Source: Neobacillus cucumis
Lineage (GTDB): Bacteria > Bacillota > Bacilli > Bacillales > Cytobacillaceae
Reading direction: 5' to 3'
Assembly (NCBI RefSeq): GCF_002860255.1
Contig: NZ_PGVE01000002.1
Coordinates: 1 to 33,288, forward strand
Length of the DNA stretch: 33,288 bases
Shown piece after piece: positions 1 to 6,650 of the stretch (position 1 is its first letter; the number at the start of each line of letters is the position of its first letter). Position numbers and translations under genes: made by a program. The notes under the pieces were generated by a model, which saw only the letters and a program-made list of their open reading frames with translations, had not been told where the DNA came from and made no database searches.

Positions 1-208
1 ACTCCCCCTTTTTCTCCATGTGGATTTGTCCTCAAGAGCCTCTATTGAAGACACTCCCCCTTTTTCTTCATGCTAATTTGTCCTCAAGAGCCTCTATTGA
101 AGACACTCCCCCTTTTTCTCCATGTTGATTTGTCCTCAAGAGCTTCTATTGAAGACACCTCCTCCCTTTCTCCATGCTGATTTGTCTTCAATACCCTATC
201 GAAGGCAA
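1..208. repeat. Four tandem 52-bp repeats with hairpin-forming arms
   Basis: Units start at 1, 53, 105 and 157, an exact 52-bp period. The first three are nearly identical and the fourth is degenerate. Each has a C/T-rich stretch (ACTCCCCCTTTTTC), then CATG, then an imperfect inverted repeat TGTCCTCAA ... TTGAAGACA (arms 27-35/45-53, 79-87/97-105, 131-139/149-157). Read on the minus strand the single mismatch becomes a G-U wobble, so an RNA hairpin is more plausible on that strand. The array may continue beyond the left edge. It lies 3' of the minus-strand gene at 271-816. Function unknown. Confidence 0.9.
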
Positions 209-270
209 TTTTCTCATTTCCCTACGTAAATTTTTGTTCTCTATCCTTAAACATATCCCTTTCACTCCAA

Positions 271-816
271 TCACCCCTTCTCCACCCGCCGGATCTCTTC
301 ATAAGGCTGAACCACAACATATCCGTCACCTTCAAACTTCATCTGAATCGACTCGCCGCTGCCTCTGCCAAAAAAGGTCTTCAAGCTGATATCTGTTTGA
401 AACTCTGGCTGCAGATTGCCAGACCAGGCCACAGTTGCATTCGGGTCTGTCACCACCGGTTGTCCAGGGGTAACTCTTAATGTCAGTGGCTCATAATGGG
501 TCGTGATTGCTATCAAGCCCGTTCCTTCACAACGAATATTGAACAATCCTCCTGCCATCATCCCAGCAATCTTCTTCATCAATTTAATCTCCCACTTGAT
601 ACTAGGTTCAAAGGCTAGCAAATCATTGCCGTTAACAAAAATAGCTTCGTTCTGAAGGTTTAAAATGACGATCTTCTTCCCTTCATCAGCTAAATATAAT
701 TTCCCCAATCCGTTCGCTTTCATTAGAGAAGCACCTTCACCTGTGAGTGCCTTTTTAAAAGCTGTCAGAAAAAGGCCTAATAAGGGGAGTTGAAAGATAA
801 ACATTTCAAAAAGCAC
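271..816 (-). pseudogene. AIM24 family protein, 5'-truncated (probable gene remnant)
   Basis: From about residue 16 onward the 181-residue product reads like the C-terminal two thirds of bacterial AIM24 (DUF124) proteins, with signatures [47 protein letters not shown] and VVVQPYEE. Family members of this type are roughly 220-250 residues and begin with an extra beta-rich segment of about 60-70 residues. Here only about 15 unrelated hydrophobic residues precede the match. The open frame begins at a GTG with no recognisable Shine-Dalgarno site, only 36 bp from the stop of the upstream gene at 853, and that gap has no room for the missing segment. AIM24 beta-barrel proteins have no firmly established bacterial role. 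A functional short form read from the upstream message is the alternative. Confidence 0.65.
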
Positions 817-852
817 TCATTTTTTAAATTGGGATGGGGGAGCTGGCCAACC

Positions 853-1602
853 TTATTCTAACGGAGTTTCGATTTCTGAAGGACTTAGAATTCTACTTTC
901 GTCTATATTTGCTCCACTGGTATAGCCTTCACCAGTGATTGAATTTTTTACAACAGTCACTTTATCTTTTTGATCATATGGAATCCAGCCAAAGTACACT
1001 TGATAATTTGAAGTAAGGGAATCAAAAACGGACCATGGTGCTTTTGCTTTTTCACCCTTTATTAGTGAACCCATAACGGCATCCCATTCATCGGGCATCA
1101 GCATCATACCATAGGATTTTTTCTTAAGCGCTATTTTCGTTTCCATTTGAATCTTTGGAATATATGTCATCCGTCCATTAATGCCTTGATACCCTCGTTC
1201 TCTTATAAGATAAAAATCCATATCCTTCACCCCATCATCAGGATGCAGGTTCCATAAAATATAATAGGAAGCGGGATTATTCCTATCAATCTTCCAAATA
1301 CGCGGACTGCCGTTTGTCGAAAGAGACTCCATTTCCCATTTATGCCGCTCCCACACCCAAAAACTTACCCCGTATTGCCCATCCTTAGATATATATGGGA
1401 CAAAAACGTGTCCCTTATCAATATGAACAGTATCTTGAATGATTTTTACGGAAGCCCTTGGAGTAGAATGATTTATCTCCTTAATCAGTTGGCTTTTAGT
1501 TGGGAAGGATTTTGGTGGTGAAAAGTAAAACCAATAGATCAACAGCGTTGAGAGGACGGCGGCTATAGCTAGCAATGAAATAAAAGGCCCTTTCAGCTTC
1601 AT
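853..1602 (-). CDS. Hypothetical membrane-anchored protein
   Basis: I do not recognise this 249-residue protein. It has a basic N-terminus (MKLKG), one hydrophobic helix at about residues 6-28 and no lipobox, so it is probably an uncleaved signal anchor with an extracytoplasmic domain of about 220 residues rich in aromatic residues (WVWERHKW, YYILWNLHPDDG). The start is supported by a GGGGGAGAG ribosome site just upstream. It begins 2 bp after the stop of the gene at 1605-2327, so the two are almost certainly co-transcribed and may act together at the membrane. Calling it membrane-associated is safe; any function would be a guess. Confidence 0.75.
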   Translation of the reverse strand: MKLKGPFISLLAIAAVLSTLLIYWFYFSPPKSFPTKSQLIKEINHSTPRASVKIIQDTVHIDKGHVFVPYISKDGQYGVSFWVWERHKWEMESLSTNGSPRIWKIDRNNPASYYILWNLHPDDGVKDMDFYLIRERGYQGINGRMTYIPKIQMETKIALKKKSYGMMLMPDEWDAVMGSLIKGEKAKAPWSVFDSLTSNYQVYFGWIPYDQKDKVTVVKNSITGEGYTSGANIDESRILSPSEIETPLE

Positions 1603-1604
1603 CT

Positions 1605-2327
1605 CTACTCTCCCCCTTTAAGAAATGAGGTTTGAGAACGAAAATACAGCTGCTTTTTCGCAGTTGTAACCAACAGTCCATTACCATCTCTTTCCACATA
1701 AATAATGGCCGGCTGACTCCCCCATTTAGGAGTGATCCCCATTAGTTGATAAGGGAACTGTTCGTTTCTTTTCTGGGGACTTTCCCCTTCCTGTGTTTCC
1801 TCCTCATTCCATTGAATCCCCTGGTTAATATCTGGCTTCATGCTATGTATCTGATTCTGCAGACTATCTTTATCAAGAGACCTCTTAAGCCCGGAAGGAT
1901 GTGTGCTAATAATCTTAGCAGTTTCTATATTTGAGATATAGGTGGCCAAATCATTTTCTGGATAAAGAAAATGATTTGTCCCTATTGTTATTAAGCTAGC
2001 TGCTAAAAAAATAAAATTCGAGAAAAAGCCTAGCCACAAGAATGGCCTATATCTTTCCCAACGACCTTTTTTTCTTTTTAGGATTCCGTACAAAATCCAA
2101 ACCCCAAGTGGTAAAATCGAAATCTTAATAGGTGTCCCCTCATCCATTTGCCAATTAAACGAAAAAGAAAAAAGGCCTGCATAGATACTGATTAAAACTT
2201 TGAAGACCGTTGGTTTGTCTGCTTGTTTTTTATATAGACGGTAGGTAATAATTGCTATTAGGCACCAAGCGATCGTGCCAAGTATGAATGAGATTGCGTT
2301 AAAGTTAAAATCGTAACGTATGTCCAT
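1605..2327 (-). CDS. Hypothetical multi-pass membrane protein
   Basis: This 240-residue protein of unrecognised family has about four hydrophobic segments in its first half (AISFILGTIAWCLIAIITY, a segment around FKVLISIYAGLFSFSF, ILPLGVWILYGIL, FLWLGFFSNFIFLAASLITIG). A soluble, charged C-terminal half of about 110 residues follows. The open frame extends upstream to 2423, but the ATG at 2327 (MDIRYDFNF) is preceded by AGGTGG with 9-nt spacing, while the upstream extension has no ribosome site and an unlikely composition, so I chose 2327. It is first of a tight two-gene operon with the gene at 853 and is transcribed divergently from the tetR gene across an operator-rich region, so repression by that TetR is possible but unproven. 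Confidence 0.75.
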   Translation of the reverse strand: MDIRYDFNFNAISFILGTIAWCLIAIITYRLYKKQADKPTVFKVLISIYAGLFSFSFNWQMDEGTPIKISILPLGVWILYGILKRKKGRWERYRPFLWLGFFSNFIFLAASLITIGTNHFLYPENDLATYISNIETAKIISTHPSGLKRSLDKDSLQNQIHSMKPDINQGIQWNEEETQEGESPQKRNEQFPYQLMGITPKWGSQPAIIYVERDGNGLLVTTAKKQLYFRSQTSFLKGGE

Positions 2328-2415
2328 TTTTTTCCACCACCTATTCTTCATGATTCGGCACATTGCTGTCGTTCCCCTGCATAATTCCTTATACTGGGGT
2401 AAATAAACCCAATAT

Positions 2416-2435
2416 TTAATCAAATGTTTGATTAG
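2416..2435. promoter_or_regulatory. Palindromic operator-like site 1 (probable TetR site)
   Basis: The 16-bp palindrome AATCAAATGTTTGATT (2418-2433) is symmetric except at the central TG. It shares the arm sequence TTTGATTA with three more sites before tetR and lies on the side nearest the divergent membrane-protein operon. Confidence 0.75.
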
Positions 2436-2472
2436 TCGCCGAAAACTTCTGTTCCCAAGCCTCGATTATATT

Positions 2473-2490
2473 TAAACAAACGTTTGATTA
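2473..2490. promoter_or_regulatory. Palindromic operator-like site 2 (probable TetR site)
   Basis: TAAACAAACGTTTGATTA has a perfect CAAACGTTTG core (2477-2486), and all but one of the flanking base pairs are symmetric. Palindromes of about 16-20 bp between divergent genes are typical TetR-family operators. Confidence 0.8.
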
Positions 2491-2535
2491 GTTTTTTTCT
2501 AAGGCAATTTAATACACTTTCACCCTCTAAAATAA

Positions 2536-2555
2536 TTAACTAAACGTTTGATTAA
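2536..2555. promoter_or_regulatory. Palindromic operator-like site 3 (probable TetR site)
   Basis: TTAACTAAACGTTTGATTAA follows the same consensus as site 2, with the AAACGTTT centre and TTAA ends. It is 29 bp from site 4, centre to centre, so adjacent dimers could bind cooperatively. Confidence 0.8.
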
Positions 2556-2564
2556 AATTAAAAT

Positions 2565-2584
2565 TTAACCAAACGTTTAGTTTG
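2565..2584. promoter_or_regulatory. Palindromic operator-like site 4 (probable TetR site)
   Basis: TTAACCAAACGTTTAGTTTG is the site closest to tetR, ending 23 bp before the proposed -35 box of the tetR promoter. A repressor here could restrict RNA polymerase access and give autoregulation. Confidence 0.75.
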
Positions 2585-2607
2585 TTCACAAGCCTTTACT
2601 ATCTAAA

Positions 2608-2636
2608 TTTCCAATGCTATCTCAATGGACTATAAT
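2608..2636 (+). promoter_or_regulatory. Predicted sigma-A promoter of tetR
   Basis: TTTCCA (2608-2613), a 17-bp spacer and a consensus TATAAT (2631-2636). A GAGGTGAG ribosome site at 2643-2650 precedes the ATG at 2654. Confidence 0.6.
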
Positions 2637-2653
2637 AAGAATGAGGTGAGAAT

Positions 2654-3223
2654 ATGGCACGAGAACGGAAATTCTCAACAGAGGATTTATTTCAAGCAAC
2701 TGAACAGATGCTTTTAACACATGGCTATGAAGGGTTTTCAATTAGCCCCTTAGCAGAACAACTGGAAATCTCACGAGGAGCCATCTATAAGTATTATGAG
2801 AATAAAGAAGAGTTGATTACCGATTATATGCTTTATAAGATGGAACATTTCCTTGTTGAATTAAAAGAAATTGAAACGATAAATGGTTTTGATGCACAGT
2901 TTGATTTTTTAATAAATATTATTTTCAAGAATTCAACGATTCCGCATATGATTGAAATAGGCCGCCGAATTCCCATCAATAATAAAAAGGTCCAGGAAAA
3001 TAACGAAAAGCGTGAGAAACTTCATTTGGATATGTACCACCATTTACAAGGTTTCATCTCCTTAGGAAGACAGGAAGGAAAGTTAAGAGAAACACTGCCA
3101 GATCAGTTAATACTTGGCTTTATCTTTCAAACCATTTTGATTCCAAACCACTTTGGGATTCCCCAATCTAAATGGATCAGCTCGATTAAAGAAATGATTT
3201 GTCATGGTATGTTAAATAATTAA
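2654..3223 (+). CDS. TetR/AcrR family transcriptional regulator
   Basis: This 189-residue protein has the usual TetR length. The N-terminal helix-turn-helix (about residues 8-55) shows the classical pattern, ending in EISRGAIYKYYENKEELITDYM, where the recognition helix and the YKYYENKEEL tail are typical. The helical C-terminal part is the ligand and dimer domain and is not recognisable to a specific ligand. It precedes, on the same strand, an MMPL exporter gene, the usual arrangement for a local repressor that is released by the exported compound. Four matching palindromes directly upstream suggest autoregulation and possibly control of the divergent operon. The inducer is unknown. Confidence 0.93.
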   Translation: MARERKFSTEDLFQATEQMLLTHGYEGFSISPLAEQLEISRGAIYKYYENKEELITDYMLYKMEHFLVELKEIETINGFDAQFDFLINIIFKNSTIPHMIEIGRRIPINNKKVQENNEKREKLHLDMYHHLQGFISLGRQEGKLRETLPDQLILGFIFQTILIPNHFGIPQSKWISSIKEMICHGMLNN

Positions 3224-3252
3224 TTGACACTTGTGTCACTTTAACTGATAAT
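3224..3252 (+). promoter_or_regulatory. Predicted promoter of the MMPL exporter gene, with overlapping palindrome
   Basis: TTGACA (3224-3229), 17 bp and GATAAT (3247-3252) form a near-consensus sigma-A promoter immediately after the tetR stop codon. The palindrome GACAC-TT-GTGTC (3226-3237) overlaps the -35 box, a typical repressor position. It has none of the AAACGTTT core of the array upstream of tetR. Confidence 0.65.
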
Positions 3253-3286
3253 GATGTTGAGTGATTCAAGTGTCTGATCCTCCCAA

Positions 3287-3306
3287 AAGTGACAGTTTTG
3301 TCACTT
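3287..3306. promoter_or_regulatory. Inverted repeat in the MMPL leader
   Basis: AAGTGACA-GTTT-TGTCACTT is a perfect 8-bp inverted repeat 33 bp before the ATG. Its right arm shares TGTCACTTT with 3234-3242 beside the proposed promoter, so both may be sites for one regulator, or this may be a leader hairpin. Function not known. Confidence 0.55.
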
Positions 3307-3339
3307 TGGATTAATAACCACTATGAAAGGAGAAAACGA

Positions 3340-5448
3340 ATGAAGACCCTTCTACAGGCTATTACCGATCGAGTAACTACCAAAAAAGGAATGTGGATTA
3401 CACTCGCTGCATGGTTTATTGTCACCATGCTCCTAGCGGTCTTTGCTCCGAGTGTAAGAGATTATGAGGTTTCTAATGTTGCTTCACTTCCGGATGATGC
3501 CCAATCAGTCATTGCCCAAAAGAAAGTGGATCAGTATTTTAAAGATAATGATGGTCTTCCAGCTATTTTAGTCTTCCAATCTAAAAACGGAGAAGTACAA
3601 CTTGCAGACCTTACTAACCTTTTAGACCAGGTTTTAAGTAAAAAGATAAAGGGAGTGCAACAAGTGGTCTCATTATCATCATTGCCTCCCCAAGCAACAG
3701 CAGGCTTCTTTTCCGATGATAAGACGACGGCTTTAATTCCATTAACCTTTGATTCCTCTTTAGAAACTAAGGAAATAAAAAAGGCAATTGGGGAAATTAC
3801 TAAGATCACGAAAGAAACAACAGATTTAAACTTATATGTTACTGGACCTGCCGGAATAGCATCAGATACACTTGACCTATTCTCTCGGGCAGATTTGGTC
3901 CTCATCTTCTCTACTGTTGGATTAATCCTTGTTTTATTAATTGTGATTTATCGATCCCCATTATTAGCACTCATTCCTCTGCTTGCGGCAGCTTTTGTCT
4001 ATGAGGTTGTTTCACAAACACTAGGATTGATGGGAAAAGCCGGACTCGTGATGACTAGTCAAACCGTTTCGATTATGTCCATTCTTCTCTTTGCTGCGGT
4101 GATTGACTATTCTTTGTTTGTTTTTTCGCGTTACCGTGAGGAACTTAAAACCCATGAAAATAAATATAATGCCATGAAAGAGGCCATGAGAGAAACAGGC
4201 ATGCCCGTGTTCTTTTCTGGCGGAACAGTTTTAGCCGCAATGCTTGTCTTATTCTTTGCAAGGTCCGGAGATTATCATAATTTTGCACCAACCTTCGCTA
4301 CAACCATGTTAATCATTATGTTAGCATCTATCACCCTTGTCCCAGCCTTATTTACTCTTTTTGGCCGAAAATCGTTCTGGCCTAAAGTTCCTAAGGTTGG
4401 AGACCCAGCAGTAAACCAAAATTCTCTTTGGAGTAAAGTAGGCCGTCTGGTGGCAAAAAAACCTGGCCTTTCGGTTGCTATCATTGGAATCGTTCTTTTA
4501 CTTTCTGCTAGTAATATGTTTAATCTCAAGTATGAATTTGACACCATGAAGTCATTCCCTAAAGATATGCCTTCACGACAGGGTTATGAGATTTTAGAGA
4601 AAAAATTTGAAAAAGGGGACCTTGCTCCAACAACGGTTCTATTTGAATCAAAAGATATGGTCACTCCTGAGCAGCAAAAGCAATTACAAAGTGTTCTATC
4701 AGAGCAGACGCTTGTTAGCAGTGTCCGAGTTAATGGCATGACTGAAACCCAAAAAGTGATTAATTACAGCCTAACATTTAAGGGAAATCCCTATGCTACT
4801 TCAACCATTGATGCGATGGAAAAAATCATTAATAAGACTAAGAAAATAACATCTGACAGCGGAGTTAAAGGAAAGCTTTATTTTGCCGGCGAAACCGCTG
4901 TAAAAGTGGATGACCGGGCAACGAATAATCGCGATGTCATCGTTATTGTCCTGCTAGAGACCATATTGATTTTTGCCATGTTAATTATCTTAACAAAATC
5001 ATTTAAGATGCCTATCTATATGATGGGGACCATTCTAATCTCATTCCTTGCTGCACTAGGACTGGGGATGTTTTTAAGTAGTCTATTCTTTGATATAAGT
5101 ACCATCAGTGACCGTGTACCTCTTTATGCGTTTGTCTTCCTCGTGGCTCTCGGAATTGACTATAATATCATGTTAATCTCAAGGTTCCAGGAAGAACAAA
5201 AAACACATTCGGTTAAGAAAGCGGTGGAAATTGCCGTTGCCAGCACCGGTGGGGTCATCTCTTCTGCAGGAGTCATCCTTGCGGCAACATTTGCGGTCTT
5301 GATGACCCAGCCAATTCAATTATTGTTTGTGTTTGGATTTATTGTTGCAGTAGGGATATTGCTTGATACCTTCCTAATCAGGGGTGTGTTATTACCTGGT
5401 TTAATTGTGTTATTAGAAAAAGATAAATCGGTTATCGAAAGTAAATAA
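3340..5448 (+). CDS. MMPL family (RND-type) transporter, YdfJ-like
   Basis: This 702-residue exporter has the duplicated RND plan: one TM helix, an extracytoplasmic domain (about residues 40-170), five TM helices, then the same again. Both halves carry the family motif with an acidic residue in the fourth helix of the repeat (AAVIDYSLFVFSRYREE and VALGIDYNIMLISRFQEE), expected to relay protons for drug or lipid export. The ATG at 3340 has an AAAGGAG ribosome site; the frame could extend to 3289 but has no ribosome site there, and that stretch overlaps an inverted repeat. It follows tetR with its own predicted promoter and ends in a strong terminator. The substrate cannot be read from the sequence; lipophilic toxins or membrane lipids are usual for the family. 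Confidence 0.92.
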   Translation: MKTLLQAITDRVTTKKGMWITLAAWFIVTMLLAVFAPSVRDYEVSNVASLPDDAQSVIAQKKVDQYFKDNDGLPAILVFQSKNGEVQLADLTNLLDQVLSKKIKGVQQVVSLSSLPPQATAGFFSDDKTTALIPLTFDSSLETKEIKKAIGEITKITKETTDLNLYVTGPAGIASDTLDLFSRADLVLIFSTVGLILVLLIVIYRSPLLALIPLLAAAFVYEVVSQTLGLMGKAGLVMTSQTVSIMSILLFAAVIDYSLFVFSRYREELKTHENKYNAMKEAMRETGMPVFFSGGTVLAAMLVLFFARSGDYHNFAPTFATTMLIIMLASITLVPALFTLFGRKSFWPKVPKVGDPAVNQNSLWSKVGRLVAKKPGLSVAIIGIVLLLSASNMFNLKYEFDTMKSFPKDMPSRQGYEILEKKFEKGDLAPTTVLFESKDMVTPEQQKQLQSVLSEQTLVSSVRVNGMTETQKVINYSLTFKGNPYATSTIDAMEKIINKTKKITSDSGVKGKLYFAGETAVKVDDRATNNRDVIVIVLLETILIFAMLIILTKSFKMPIYMMGTILISFLAALGLGMFLSSLFFDISTISDRVPLYAFVFLVALGIDYNIMLISRFQEEQKTHSVKKAVEIAVASTGGVISSAGVILAATFAVLMTQPIQLLFVFGFIVAVGILLDTFLIRGVLLPGLIVLLEKDKSVIESK

Positions 5449-5455
5449 GTCTGCC

Positions 5456-5502
5456 AGTAAAAAGGGTCAGCCCTCACGTAATGAAGGACTGACCCTTTTT
5501 TC
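5456..5502. terminator. Bidirectional intrinsic terminator between mmpL and mtlD
   Basis: The stem AAAGGGTCAG (5461-5470) pairs with CTGACCCTTT (5489-5498), extended inward by CCCT/AGG pairing, with T runs on both strands. It serves the converging MMPL gene (plus) and mtlD (minus). Confidence 0.9.
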
Positions 5503-6645
5503 TTATCTTTTTAACTTTTCATAATGATTGATTACTTCTTTAGTGATTTCACTATTTTCATCTAACCCGCTAACTTCTTTTAAGACAGCAGAAAGTCCGT
5601 TTTCCTTAATCATTCCTTGCAGTTTGACAGCTTCTGGGTCTTCTTGGTTATCAAAGAGTAAAGCTGAAGCAATAGCCCTAGCAAGATTTGTGTATGAAAG
5701 TCCTGCCTTTTGTGCTTCGACAGCTGGACGAACGAGACGATCATTAGGACCAAGCTTACGAATTGGGGAACGTCCTACCCTTGTCACATCATCATTTAAA
5801 TAAGCATTTTCAAAACGGTGAATAATCTTATCAATGTATTGGCTATGATCCTCAGGATTTAAGCCATATTGATGGATTAAATAGGCACCTGTTTCACCAA
5901 GAGTAGCCTGAACTTGTTTTAAGATTGCTTCGTCTGCCAACGTTTGGTCGATGGTGGACTTATTCTCTAGATAGCCCAAATACGCAATGACTGCATGGCC
6001 TGTGTTTACCGTAAATAACTTACGTTCAATAAAAGGCGCAAGGTCTGCGACCATTGTCATCCCTTCAACCGGAGGAATGTTTTCACTTGTTTCAACTACC
6101 CATTCATAATATGGCTCTACTAAGACATCAAGTGAGCCTTGATTGTTTTGAAGAGGCACAATTCGGTCAACAGCCGAATTAAAGAAATGCACTTTACCTT
6201 CTAATTTTCCCTTCGTTTCGTCATCTAAATGTTCAAAGATATATCCTCTTAATAAATCCGTAGCTGAAATTTGATTTTCACATGCGATGACATAAAGTTT
6301 TTCTTCGTTATTCTTTACTCTTTCAGCTAATCCTTTAGCAATTAGCGGTGCAATATGCGGAAGGATATTCGGCCCTATGGCTGTAGTTAAATAGACCGCT
6401 TGTTTAATGGCTTCCACTACTTCATTTTCTTGTTTTATATTATTTAATCCGGAAACATTTTGGATCGTCATGGTTTCTTGTTCAACTGTAGCTAGCTTTA
6501 CTTGGTATTGTTTTTCCTCATTTAACTGATTGATGATTTGATCTGCAATATCCACAAAAGTAACATGATACCCTGACTGAGAAAAAAGTGCCCCGATAAA
6601 TCCTCTTCCAATGTTTCCTGCTCCAAAATGAACTGCTAGTTTCAT
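5503..6645 (-). CDS. mtlD: Mannitol-1-phosphate 5-dehydrogenase
   Basis: This cytoplasmic enzyme oxidises mannitol 1-phosphate to fructose 6-phosphate with NAD+. The 380-residue length is normal for MtlD. The N-terminus MKLAVHFGAGNIGRGFIG is the family's dinucleotide-binding loop. The long-chain mannitol dehydrogenase motifs follow, including the region around FNSAVDRIVP and the KLFTVNTGHA segment. The start at 6645 is preferred: an AAAGGA site sits 9 nt before it, whereas the alternative ATG at 6654 directly abuts that site. The mtlR stop lies at 6651-6653, so the genes are probably translationally coupled. It is last in the mtlA-mtlR-mtlD operon. Confidence 0.96.
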   Translation of the reverse strand: MKLAVHFGAGNIGRGFIGALFSQSGYHVTFVDIADQIINQLNEEKQYQVKLATVEQETMTIQNVSGLNNIKQENEVVEAIKQAVYLTTAIGPNILPHIAPLIAKGLAERVKNNEEKLYVIACENQISATDLLRGYIFEHLDDETKGKLEGKVHFFNSAVDRIVPLQNNQGSLDVLVEPYYEWVVETSENIPPVEGMTMVADLAPFIERKLFTVNTGHAVIAYLGYLENKSTIDQTLADEAILKQVQATLGETGAYLIHQYGLNPEDHSQYIDKIIHRFENAYLNDDVTRVGRSPIRKLGPNDRLVRPAVEAQKAGLSYTNLARAIASALLFDNQEDPEAVKLQGMIKENGLSAVLKEVSGLDENSEITKEVINHYEKLKR

Positions 6646-6650
6646 CCTAA

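Noticed and set aside
1..208. CRISPR array
   Set aside because: The whole 52-bp unit is conserved, with no variable spacers of constant length between constant repeats, and no cas genes are nearby.
3287..3306. MtlR operator before the MMPL gene
   Set aside because: The half-sites are in the opposite orientation (TGACA then TGTCA) from the true MtlR site (TGTCA then TGACA), and the gene is unrelated to mannitol.
3531..3905. Minus-strand open frame inside the MMPL gene
   Set aside because: Antisense shadow of a clear coding sequence, with no ribosome site; the same applies to the other antisense frames inside mtlA, glmM, EIICB and sigW.
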